From Calditrichota bacterium (GTDB taxonomy: Bacteria; Zhuqueibacterota; Zhuqueibacteria; Residuimicrobiales; Krinioviventaceae), in the NCBI GenBank assembly GCA_003818595.1, contig RPQV01000091.1, positions 1-9,546 on the forward strand: 9,546 nt of DNA, given 5' to 3'. Made by a program: the position numbers and the translations under genes. Position 1 is the stretch's first letter. The number at the start of each line of letters is the position of its first letter. The notes beneath the pieces were generated by a model, which saw only the letters and a program-made list of their open reading frames with translations, was not told the DNA's origin and searched no databases. This document shows positions 1 through 7,563 of this stretch, one piece after another.

Positions 1-1
1 C

Positions 2-1924
2 GAGGGTCCGATTATTTCAGGCAAATTGAACTATTTTATCAACTACCGCCGGCAGAACAATAAAAATTATCTCAATGGTATTAAAAGATTTCTGATTAAC
101 GATTACAGCGACTACTCTTCGGATAACCGCGAGCAGTGGTATGATATTCATAATGGCGATAGTTCTTACATCGCCATGGATGAAGGACAATATAACTCTT
201 TCTTTGGCAAGTTGACCTATCGTCCCCTGCCTGACTTGAAAGTAACGGCTTCATACACCAAAGATGACAACGATTGGGCGAATTACTCCCATGCCTGGAA
301 ATACAATCCCGAGGGCAGAGCCCGCTCCTATGAAACCAATGACATGTACAGCTTGGCTTTGAACCACAGCATTGGCAAAAAGTTCTTTTATGAAGCCAAA
401 GTCTCGTATGTGGATAATTATTACGGCAATTTTATGTTTGAGAATCCGCTTGACGGTCGCTACATCCACGATCGATATGCGAACTCTGCCGGACCCGGCT
501 TTTATACCGGCGGACAACAGAAAGGGCACACCAAGCGTTTCCAGGATGACTTGACCGGAAAATTTGACGCCACCTGGCAGGTGCAGAAAAACCATTCGCT
601 CAAAGCCGGAGTGCTTTTTATCAATCATCAATTGGACAATCAATATCACACTATTCTCAACCTGTATCGAAATCAGGACAATGAATTTTATAATTATTAT
701 GATGAGGAAAAAAAGACCTACATCTACCCGAATTATCAGCCGATCATTCTCGGTGATTCCACCCAATACGGCGAAGTTTATCAGGTGAATCCCAAGGAGT
801 TATCGGCGTATCTGCAGGACAAGATGGAATTTGAGGAGATGGTCATCAATTTGGGCATTCGTTATGATCTGTTTGATCCCAACACCCCCTACCCTTCAAA
901 CCTGCGCAATCCTGCCAATCAATTGCGTTTTCCGGAGAATCCGGAAAAGATGTCCACCTATCCCCATGCGGAACCCAAGGTACAAATCAGTCCGCGCTTT
1001 GGACTCTCCTATCAATTGAGCAATGCCGCTCTGCTCCATTTCAGCTACGGTCATTTTTTCCAAGCGCCTCCCATGTATGCCTTTTATCAGAATCATTCAT
1101 TTCTGATTACTCCGACGGATTATGCCACGCAGATGGGCAATCCGCAACTGGAAGCGCAAAAGACGGTTCAGTATGAAGTCGGATTGTGGCAGGAAATCAT
1201 CCCGGGCATGGGTCTGGAGGTCAACCTCTTTTACCGCGACATCTATGATTTGTTGAGCATGATGGTGGTCAGTACCTACAATCAGTATGAATACGGCGTT
1301 TATACCAACAAGGACTATGGCAACGTCAAAGGTTTGGAGCTCAAATATGACGTGAAATATGGTCCTCTCAGCGCCCTGCTGAATTACACGCTGCAATATA
1401 CGCGCGGCAATGCTGATAATCCCACGCAGACCTTTACCCGCGCCGGGAACAGTCAGGATCCCATCAGCCGATTAATTCCCATGTCATGGGATCAGCGCCA
1501 TACGCTGAACCTCAGTGTCAATTATGCAAAAAACAATTACAGCGCTTCACTGGCAGGTTACTACGACGGCGGCACACCCTATACATGGTCGCCAATTGCG
1601 GAGAGCCGCTTATACAAAGTCAATCTTTATCCCAATAACGCCAAACAACCGACCAAGCTCCGCGTCGACTTTTTCGGCTATTACGATTTCAAGCTGAACT
1701 CTCGATTTGTACTGCGCACCAGCCTTCACATCGAAAACCTGCTTGACCGTAAGAACGAACTCTTTGTCAACGGCAACACAGGTCGGGCTAATGAGGCGAT
1801 TATTCAGGATGTTGACCTGGCCAATCACCGCAGTCTTTTCAATGAATACCAGGACCGCATCGTCAATCCGGCAGCCATCTCTGCCCCCCGCTATATCAAA
1901 TTCGGACTGGGATTGGTATTCTAG
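2..1924 (+). CDS. TonB-dependent outer-membrane receptor, beta-barrel part (5' truncated)
   Basis: This is the C-terminal ~640 residues of a TonB-dependent receptor, an outer-membrane barrel that imports a ligand using energy from TonB/ExbBD. The frame is open to the window edge, and a TTG at 26 is an internal Leu codon, not a start, so the signal peptide, any N-terminal carboxypeptidase-like domain and the plug lie upstream. Family hallmarks seen: SPRFGLSY (nt 989-1012) followed by an aromatic HFSYGHFFQAPP strand, a GNPQLEAQKT segment, YGNVKGLEL, the conserved WDQRHTLN (nt 1487-1510), ENLLDR near the end, and a terminal strand ending RYIKFGLGLVF with C-terminal Phe, the usual barrel-assembly signal. 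Alternating aromatic strands and Tyr/Asn/Asp-rich loops run throughout. Only 34 nt separate it from the next gene, suggesting one operon. The ligand cannot be read from the barrel: carbohydrate, peptide, siderophore or metal are all possible. Confidence 0.93.
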   Translation, partial: EGPIISGKLNYFINYRRQNNKNYLNGIKRFLINDYSDYSSDNREQWYDIHNGDSSYIAMDEGQYNSFFGKLTYRPLPDLKVTASYTKDDNDWANYSHAWKYNPEGRARSYETNDMYSLALNHSIGKKFFYEAKVSYVDNYYGNFMFENPLDGRYIHDRYANSAGPGFYTGGQQKGHTKRFQDDLTGKFDATWQVQKNHSLKAGVLFINHQLDNQYHTILNLYRNQDNEFYNYYDEEKKTYIYPNYQPIILGDSTQYGEVYQVNPKELSAYLQDKMEFEEMVINLGIRYDLFDPNTPYPSNLRNPANQLRFPENPEKMSTYPHAEPKVQISPRFGLSYQLSNAALLHFSYGHFFQAPPMYAFYQNHSFLITPTDYATQMGNPQLEAQKTVQYEVGLWQEIIPGMGLEVNLFYRDIYDLLSMMVVSTYNQYEYGVYTNKDYGNVKGLELKYDVKYGPLSALLNYTLQYTRGNADNPTQTFTRAGNSQDPISRLIPMSWDQRHTLNLSVNYAKNNYSASLAGYYDGGTPYTWSPIAESRLYKVNLYPNNAKQPTKLRVDFFGYYDFKLNSRFVLRTSLHIENLLDRKNELFVNGNTGRANEAIIQDVDLANHRSLFNEYQDRIVNPAAISAPRYIKFGLGLVF

Positions 1925-1946
1925 CGGCTTTAATGATCAAAACAAA

Positions 1947-1951
1947 AAGGA
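1947..1951 (+). promoter_or_regulatory. Ribosome binding site fixing the start at 1959
   Basis: An AAGGA sequence lies 7 nt upstream of the ATG at 1959. The frame stays open upstream to 1707, but that extension overlaps the receptor gene for about 220 nt in another frame and would put some 84 non-hydrophobic residues before an obvious signal peptide. The ATG at 1959 with this site is therefore preferred. Confidence 0.8.
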
Positions 1952-1958
1952 AAACAGC

Positions 1959-4900
1959 ATGAAACCTTTAATCACCGTATCTTTGCTTTTTCTGCTCTGT
2001 TTTTGCTGCGGGCAGAGCGCCTTTGCGCAGGGCAAGCCGTATGATGGTCCCGATGACCCGGCCGGCGACATTGCCGCCATTCGCGAAGGATATATGACCG
2101 GAAACCGAGTGTTTCTTTATTTTAAAAACCAATGCGAGCTCTCCGATTGGCCTCGAGTCGAGGTATCGAAATGGCCTAATGATTATACCGGATCCAAAAT
2201 GACGGACGGCGTCAACATCCTCATCACTTCGCAGGTCTTTCTGGAACAGGATACCATTCCCGTCACCGATCCAGCGCGCATTGCAACAGAGAAATTGGAT
2301 ACTTTGTGGTATTGCCAGACTGCTTTTCGCGGCGGTTACGATATTGATCCAACCGGCACCATTCCCTGGATCCTCTATCCGGTGTTCGGCTATTTCAACG
2401 AACTGAATGAATATCCCGCCATGAGCAATCTGCCGGATTCATGGCCATTAAAAGGTTGGCCTGCGCGCGGTGATGAAGTCAAATGGCAGGGTCAATGGAA
2501 CGGCCGTTTTGGACTGGGCGTTATGTATGCAGATCAAGAAACCTATTTCGTCGCCAATGATGCCCAGGATCAGGAATATATAGAGGACACGGATACCTTG
2601 AAATACTATCCCCGGCCTTCGGTTAAAATCGGCGATAAAGATCCCAACGTAACGATCCAATATGGCAAACCCTGGGGCGGTATCGGCGTGCGCGTTGAAA
2701 CCCGTGGCTATCAGTGGAATAATCCTTTGGCCCGAGACGCCATTTTCTGGGAATACAACGTCTCCAACGTTTCTGATTACGATCTGCCGCAGGTGGCATT
2801 CGGCTTTCATGTGGATAATGCCATCGGCAATGATAATAATGATGAACTGGGATTTTTTGACACTTATATCGACATGGCTTTCTCATGGGACATCAACGGC
2901 ATCGGCACCGGCGGGCTCAAGGTCGGTACCATGGGATTCGCTTATCTTGAAAGTCCGGGATTGGCTTATGACAAAATCGATAATGACCAGGACGGCTTGA
3001 TCGACGAAGAACGCGATAATATGACTGCAGGCGCCTTGATCGGGCCCAAAGAAGGCATTGCTGATGTGGATGCCTTTTTAAAATACTATAATTTGTTGGA
3101 AGAAGATTTGAAACCTCACTGGGCAGGCGACGAAGATCAGGATTGGATGGATGGCGATGATCGGAACGGGGACGGCATTTATCAAATCGATGAAAATCCC
3201 GGAGATGATGTCGGTCTCGACGGCATTGGACCTGCAGAGATCAATTATCCGGGTCCGGATGAAGGTGAATGCAATCATCGACCTGACTTTTTAGAGGGGC
3301 TGGGTTGCGAACCCAACTATAACTTTACCGACGTCACAGAATCGGATATGCTGGGTCTGACAGCATTCAGTCTTTTCCATGTCACCGAACAGTTGGACGG
3401 CAAACCGAAAACCTTCCATCAGGATTGGGTGATGTGGCAATTGACCGGGACGGCCATCCTCAAAGAGTATATCGGCGAAATCTCCAACCTCATCGAGGTC
3501 TTTGCTTCAGGACCTTTTCCCCTTTACAAAGGTCGCACGGAACGCGTTTCCATGTCCATGCTGCATTCTTTTGACGATCTCAACGGCTTGAACCAAACGC
3601 CGCCGAAAGCGCCGGTGTTATTCGAATTGAAACGAGTGGTTCAGCTCATCTATGAAAAAGATTATCGATTCGCCCAGCCGCCCAAAATGCCCACTTTGAC
3701 TGCCACTGCGTATGACGGCAAGGTGGTATTGACGTGGGACGACATCGCGGACAAGGCGACGCGGGAACCCTTCCTCAAGGGCATCAATGATTTTGAAGGC
3801 TACAAACTGATCCGGGCGACCGATAAAAAATTCCAGGATGCCCAGACGGTCACTGACGGTTTTGGAACTCCCTCGCTCTACAAGGGCATTTTTCAATGTG
3901 ACCTGAAAGATCTGCGAACCGGCTTTACCAAATTTGGCCTGCTCAATGGCATGGGATATTATCTTGGAGAGGATACGGGCATATCCCATTATTATGTCGA
4001 TAATAATGTACAAAACGGCGTCACCTATTATTATGGCTTGGTCGCCTATGATTATGGCATCACCGAAGAAACCGCCCCACCCGGTATTGCCCCTTCTGAA
4101 AATAACCTGGTGATCGAACTGGATGAGTATGAGGAGATTCGCAGCATCGGCAAGAATATCGCCATTGTGACGCCGCATACCATTCCGTCTGAATATACCC
4201 CCCACGGGATTGAAATTCTCGCCAACAGCATTAAATCCACCTCAGGAAGAGTGGTACCGCAGATCCTTGCGAAAAATTCACTGAAGGAAAATCACGTCTA
4301 TACCTTTAAATTCAATGTGGATACCTTGGCGTCATTGAAGGGCGTGCCCAACAGCATCTATTATTTGACCAATGGTTACACAATCTATGATGTCACCGAC
4401 AGTAATCGCGTGCTCGTCAAGGAAGAACCCGGCAAGTCGATCCTTGATAATCTGGTGTATGATCGTGTCAACTTTGATGAAAATGCACCGATTAAAGAGT
4501 GGTTTTTAAAAATCGGCAGCCCTTTAACTTCCGATATCGCTGACGGCATCGTGTTTTCCATCGAAGCCAACCACATCAGTTCCCTCCACGGAGGATATGA
4601 CTATCTCAATTCCGGTTGGTCAAGAGGAACAGCCATGATGGAAATTATTCCGACAGATGACGCGATTCGATACTTCCCCTGGGACTATGAATTGATTTTT
4701 ACCAATGATCCGAACGCCTTTGTCGGCAAGGCGGCGGCCGCTAAAGCGGTGCGCGACACCACCGGCCCGATCGATGAGGATAAACAGCTGGCTAAAAAGC
4801 CCTGGTCGTTCTATATGATCAACAAAACCTTCCCGCATGCCGGTGGTGAGTACGATACGCTTGATGTCGTCGGTGTTGACGAGAACGGCAACGGCACGTT

Positions 4901-5426
4901 TGACTGGACGGAGGATCGCGTCCTCTTCGGCGCTGACAACAGCTCAAAAAAATGGAGCAAAACACTTTTTGTGGTGAAATTTATTGATCAGCCGCAACCG
5001 GAAGATGTCTACTTTGCCACATTCAACCGTCCGCATTGCGTTTCAGATTCGGTCACGGTACAGATTTTACCTGAAGGCAGTCTCAACACCGCTGCGATTG
5101 ACGCCGAAATGGAGCGCATTACGGTAGTGCCCAATCCCTACGTGGCTTCCAATGACATGGAACCCGTGGTCTCGAACTATTTCCTCAATCAGCGACGACG
5201 ACTGATGTTCACCCACCTGCCCGCGCAATGCACGATCACCATTTTTACGGTCAGCGGAGTATTTGTGGATGGTCTCGAAGTGATGAATGACAATGATAAC
5301 GGCATTGCTCATTGGGATGTTGAAACCAGTGAAGGCCTGGAAGTGGCTGCCGGCATGTATCTGTATCATGTTAAATCCCATTTGACCGGCGCCGAAAAAA
5401 TCGGAAAATTTGCCATCATCAAGTAA
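1959..5426 (+). CDS. Large secreted protein with FnIII-like domain and T9SS-type C-terminal sorting domain
   Basis: This is an exported protein of 1155 residues with no assigned function. Residues 1-23 form a Sec signal peptide (MKP start, Leu/Phe-rich core, cleavage after AFA); cysteines 14, 16 and 17 do not form a lipobox. Residues ~24-570 are rich in Asp, Gly, Trp and Tyr and resemble the uncharacterised large exoproteins I recall from KSB1/Calditrichota-type genomes (segments such as ADQETYFV and FAYLESPG). This part carries Asp-rich calcium-binding-like loops: DNDQDGLIDEE at 341-351 and a run of DxDxD and DxNGDG spacing at 391-425; a third, DENGNGTFD, is at 974-982. Residues ~574-700 look like a fibronectin type III fold, from PPKMPTL to VAYDYG. 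The last ~100 residues (VVPNPY at 1056-1061 to GKFAIIK at the end) match the T9SS type A sorting domain/FlgD-Ig-like pattern. It may be a surface-anchored or released binding protein working with the adjacent receptor. No catalytic motif was recognised. Confidence 0.85.
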   Translation: MKPLITVSLLFLLCFCCGQSAFAQGKPYDGPDDPAGDIAAIREGYMTGNRVFLYFKNQCELSDWPRVEVSKWPNDYTGSKMTDGVNILITSQVFLEQDTIPVTDPARIATEKLDTLWYCQTAFRGGYDIDPTGTIPWILYPVFGYFNELNEYPAMSNLPDSWPLKGWPARGDEVKWQGQWNGRFGLGVMYADQETYFVANDAQDQEYIEDTDTLKYYPRPSVKIGDKDPNVTIQYGKPWGGIGVRVETRGYQWNNPLARDAIFWEYNVSNVSDYDLPQVAFGFHVDNAIGNDNNDELGFFDTYIDMAFSWDINGIGTGGLKVGTMGFAYLESPGLAYDKIDNDQDGLIDEERDNMTAGALIGPKEGIADVDAFLKYYNLLEEDLKPHWAGDEDQDWMDGDDRNGDGIYQIDENPGDDVGLDGIGPAEINYPGPDEGECNHRPDFLEGLGCEPNYNFTDVTESDMLGLTAFSLFHVTEQLDGKPKTFHQDWVMWQLTGTAILKEYIGEISNLIEVFASGPFPLYKGRTERVSMSMLHSFDDLNGLNQTPPKAPVLFELKRVVQLIYEKDYRFAQPPKMPTLTATAYDGKVVLTWDDIADKATREPFLKGINDFEGYKLIRATDKKFQDAQTVTDGFGTPSLYKGIFQCDLKDLRTGFTKFGLLNGMGYYLGEDTGISHYYVDNNVQNGVTYYYGLVAYDYGITEETAPPGIAPSENNLVIELDEYEEIRSIGKNIAIVTPHTIPSEYTPHGIEILANSIKSTSGRVVPQILAKNSLKENHVYTFKFNVDTLASLKGVPNSIYYLTNGYTIYDVTDSNRVLVKEEPGKSILDNLVYDRVNFDENAPIKEWFLKIGSPLTSDIADGIVFSIEANHISSLHGGYDYLNSGWSRGTAMMEIIPTDDAIRYFPWDYELIFTNDPNAFVGKAAAAKAVRDTTGPIDEDKQLAKKPWSFYMINKTFPHAGGEYDTLDVVGVDENGNGTFDWTEDRVLFGADNSSKKWSKTLFVVKFIDQPQPEDVYFATFNRPHCVSDSVTVQILPEGSLNTAAIDAEMERITVVPNPYVASNDMEPVVSNYFLNQRRRLMFTHLPAQCTITIFTVSGVFVDGLEVMNDNDNGIAHWDVETSEGLEVAAGMYLYHVKSHLTGAEKIGKFAIIK

Positions 5427-5447
5427 TTTTGACAGGAGTTTAAGATC

Positions 5448-6512
5448 ATGAAAAATCGACATAGAGTTCATTTTATCCTTTTGCTCCTCGTTGTCTGGAT
5501 GGGGGCGGAAACGGTACTGGCGCAGCAGCCTTACCGACGCGGCACAACGGCGGCAAATTTTTTGGAAATCGGATATGGCAGCCGCGGCAATGCCATGGGC
5601 GATGCGGTCGTTGCCACTTCAGATAATCTCGAATCCTGTTATTGGAATCCCGCCGGCCTTGCCCTCATGCGTCAAAATGAGGTCCTGTTCAGCATGCAGC
5701 CATGGATCATTGACATCAACACCAATTTTGCGGCTGTCGGATTGGTCTTTCCAAGATTAGGAACATTTGCATTGTCTTTCAATCAGATGGATTACGGCAA
5801 AGAAAAAGTCACCACTCTGACGATGCAGGACGGTACGGGAGAGAATTACACCGCCAATGAAATCAGTTTTCAAATGTCATACGGTCGTAGGCTGGCACAA
5901 TGGTTTGCTTTTGGCGCCGGTTTAAAACTCATCAATTCAACCATCTGGCACACCAGCGCGGGAGCGGCTGCGCTTGATCTGGGCGCATTGGTCAATACCG
6001 AGTTTTTCTCACCCACCGGCGAACGCAGCGACGGTCTGGCGATCGGCATGAGCATCTCCAATTATGGAACGCGCATGCGATACGACGGCATTGATCTGCT
6101 GCAGTCACTCGATCCTAATCCCAATATTGCCGGCAACTATGACAACGTCGAGGGCAAATTCAGTATGCAGTCCTGGGAATTGCCGCTCATCTTTCGTATC
6201 GGCATTGCCGTTCATCCGATCGTCACCGCCAACCATCGATTGACGCTGGAGGTTGACGCTCTTCATCCCAACAACAATAGTGAATCAATAAACCTGGGCG
6301 GCCAATATAAATTCACCCTTCCTTCGTTCGGGAGTTTTTATCTGCGCGCCGGTTACAAAGGGCTATTCATGGAACAATCCGAGTACGGCATGTCTTATGG
6401 CTTTGGTTTGGTCATGCGTATGGCGCGTCTCGGTTTGAGGTTGGACTATGCCTTTAGAGATATTGGTTTATTGGGTACGGTTCATGCCTATACGGTAGGA
6501 TTGGCCTTCTAA
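5448..6512 (+). CDS. PorV/PorQ-family outer-membrane beta-barrel protein
   Basis: This 354-residue protein has a Sec signal peptide (residues 1-25, cleavage after VLA) and belongs to the PorV/PorQ (UPF0164, FadL-like) barrels. The diagnostic N-terminal part of the mature protein is present: AANFLEIGYGSRGNAMGDA, then a ATSDN stretch and YWNPAGLA. The remainder alternates amphipathic strands and ends in Phe, typical of outer-membrane barrels. In Bacteroidota, PorV carries T9SS cargo from the translocon to the surface attachment complex by binding its C-terminal domain; PorQ is a related partner. Many FCB genomes encode several paralogues of unknown role. The start is ATG 5448 with AGGAG at 5434-5438, only 21 nt after the sorting-domain protein, so the two are probably co-transcribed. 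I infer, but cannot prove, that it serves that cargo. A general role in lipophilic solute uptake, as for FadL, is the alternative. Confidence 0.85.
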   Translation: MKNRHRVHFILLLLVVWMGAETVLAQQPYRRGTTAANFLEIGYGSRGNAMGDAVVATSDNLESCYWNPAGLALMRQNEVLFSMQPWIIDINTNFAAVGLVFPRLGTFALSFNQMDYGKEKVTTLTMQDGTGENYTANEISFQMSYGRRLAQWFAFGAGLKLINSTIWHTSAGAAALDLGALVNTEFFSPTGERSDGLAIGMSISNYGTRMRYDGIDLLQSLDPNPNIAGNYDNVEGKFSMQSWELPLIFRIGIAVHPIVTANHRLTLEVDALHPNNNSESINLGGQYKFTLPSFGSFYLRAGYKGLFMEQSEYGMSYGFGLVMRMARLGLRLDYAFRDIGLLGTVHAYTVGLAF

Positions 6513-6513
6513 A

Positions 6514-6589
6514 CAGGATTTGTTTTCTGGGAATGCGATAAAGGCGGCTGCATTGAACATTTTGAAGAATGCAGCGAGAACAAATCTTG
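6514..6589 (+). other. Bipartite RNA-stem-forming intergenic sequence
   Basis: Just after the PorV-like stop codon, 6514-6527 can pair with 6576-6589 (14 bp, two G-U pairs). Within it, 6547-6554 (GCTGCATT) pairs perfectly with 6568-6575 (AATGCAGC) around a 13-nt loop. The 3' arms of the two stems abut exactly, so they could stack, leaving a 19-nt bulge (6528-6546) on the 5' side. No T-tract follows, so it is not a standard terminator. It could stabilise the operon mRNA 3' end or be a small RNA element. Pairing was done by eye and no folding energy was calculated. Confidence 0.5.
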
Positions 6590-6604
6590 CCACTGCCGAA
6601 CTAA

Positions 6605-6641
6605 CAAATGCCGGGGTGTGCAAACCACACCCCGGCATTTG
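6605..6641 (+). terminator. Perfect 16-bp hairpin, probable transcription terminator
   Basis: The arms 6605-6620 and 6626-6641 are perfect reverse complements around a 5-nt loop (CAAAC), with a GC-rich core (CCGGGGTGTG). It lies between the PorV-like gene and the acyltransferase gene, where a terminator is expected. The 3' flank has only three T residues, inside the stem, then GACG, so a classic U-tract is missing. The stem ends in AAA/TTT on both sides and could work in either direction. A protein-binding palindrome or mRNA 3'-end stabiliser is possible instead. Confidence 0.65.
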
Positions 6642-6722
6642 ACGTCTGTAACCGAAGGTTTTCCACAGAAAATTCTTTGTTTTTTCATTGAAAACACTAA
6701 ATTAATACTTGCAATTTATGAA

Positions 6723-6727
6723 GAGGA
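6723..6727 (+). promoter_or_regulatory. Ribosome binding site for the GTG start of plsC
   Basis: GAGGA lies 4 nt before GTG 6732, a slightly short spacing. The frame is open further upstream to a GTG at 6618, but that codon sits inside the perfect hairpin and has no plausible binding site. Starting at 6732 places the hydrophobic N-terminal segment at the very start of the protein, as in other PlsC enzymes. Confidence 0.55.
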
Positions 6728-6731
6728 TTCA

Positions 6732-7511
6732 GTGCAATCTGTTCTGCAGAACCTGCTGTCAGTGTGGTTCTACTTCACCCTATATTTATTTACGTTGTTC
6801 ATGCTCGGCCTGGGTATCATTTCATCCCGAATCGCACCGCGCAGGTTTTTTCTCGCAGCAGTGAAAATCTGGGCAAATGGGCTTTTTATTTTGTTGGGAA
6901 AACGATTGCATGTCAAGAACCGAGGCAATTATTCTGCCACGGGTCGTTATATCATCCTCATCAATCATACCAGCTTTTTCGATATTCCGGCGATTATGGC
7001 CGTATTCCCCAATGTGTCCTGGTTGGGAAAAGAATATTTGACCAAAATTCCACTGTTCAATCGTATTCTAAAAGAAATGAACTATATCGCAGTCGAGGAC
7101 AATCCGGCGCGCAGTGTTCATCGGATTTTGCGGCAAGCCCAACAGGCGGTCAATCAATTTCAATTGGCGCTCTTCCCTGAAGGAACACGAACTCTCAACG
7201 GCAATCTGGGCAGATTTAAGCGGGGTTTTATTCATATCATGCGCAATGCTCAGATGGACATCCTGCCGGTGACGCTGAACGGTCTGTTCGAAATCAAGCC
7301 GAAAGATCGATGGTCAATTAATCCTTTTGTCCGCGCTGAAATGGTGATCGGGGATCCGATCCCATTTTCAGAACTCTCGCAGCTGTCCACTGAAGAAATC
7401 ATAAATCGTACAATCGAGGCTATCGCCGTCAATCTTCGCCTTCCGGGAAATGAATCTCAAATTGATCAAATTAAATCGTCGGATATGTCTTCCACCTTTG
7501 AGGTAAAATGA
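6732..7511 (+). CDS. plsC: 1-acyl-sn-glycerol-3-phosphate acyltransferase (PlsC family)
   Basis: This is a membrane-associated acyltransferase that adds the second acyl chain to lysophosphatidic acid, giving phosphatidic acid, the precursor of membrane phospholipids. With the GTG start the protein is 259 residues, normal for PlsC. A hydrophobic segment at ~8-30 should anchor it to the inner membrane. All family motifs are visible: the catalytic NHTSFFD (H79 and D84 of HX4D), the second block GKEYLTKIP with downstream Asn/Arg residues, FPEGTR at 148-153 that binds the glycerol phosphate, and ILPVTL around 177-182. It heads a group with a lipid kinase and a HAD-IB phosphatase, separated from the upstream operon by the 6605-6641 hairpin. 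No convincing promoter was found in the AT-rich stretch 6660-6720. Acyl chain and head-group specificity cannot be read; the family also includes lysophospholipid and ornithine-lipid acyltransferases. Confidence 0.9.
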   Translation: MQSVLQNLLSVWFYFTLYLFTLFMLGLGIISSRIAPRRFFLAAVKIWANGLFILLGKRLHVKNRGNYSATGRYIILINHTSFFDIPAIMAVFPNVSWLGKEYLTKIPLFNRILKEMNYIAVEDNPARSVHRILRQAQQAVNQFQLALFPEGTRTLNGNLGRFKRGFIHIMRNAQMDILPVTLNGLFEIKPKDRWSINPFVRAEMVIGDPIPFSELSQLSTEEIINRTIEAIAVNLRLPGNESQIDQIKSSDMSSTFEVK

Positions 7512-7563
7512 ATCTTTCTTCCTCATTCGAAATCAAATAAGGCATAAAAAAAGGCAGGCACAC

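Noticed and set aside
251..766. 171-residue open frame on the minus strand
   Set aside because: It is antisense to clear TonB-receptor barrel coding sequence and resembles no family; the Ile/Val-rich run mirrors Asn/Asp/Tyr codons on the other strand.
1707..1958. N-terminal extension of the large exoprotein frame to an ATG at 1707
   Set aside because: It overlaps the receptor gene in another frame, lacks a family-like sequence, and would bury a clear signal peptide; ATG 1959 has a good ribosome binding site.
1972..2028. Possible lipoprotein signal, because of cysteines 14, 16 and 17 in the exoprotein leader
   Set aside because: The residues before each cysteine do not fit a lipobox (no small residue at -1), whereas AFA before Gln 24 is a good signal peptidase I site.
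2151..2163. 13-nt palindrome CCTCGAGTCGAGG
   Set aside because: It is inside coding sequence, explained by ordinary codons (Pro-Arg-Val-Glu), and isolated; a chance occurrence is likely.
3618..4205. 195-residue open frame on the minus strand
   Set aside because: It lies entirely within the exoprotein gene, antisense to it, and its translation shows only the low-complexity Ile/Val pattern expected of a shadow frame.
6676..6711. Promoter for plsC (TTG boxes with TAATAC)
   Set aside because: No pair of boxes has acceptable spacing for either the sigma70-like or the Bacteroidota-type consensus, and the region is AT-rich, so matches are uninformative.
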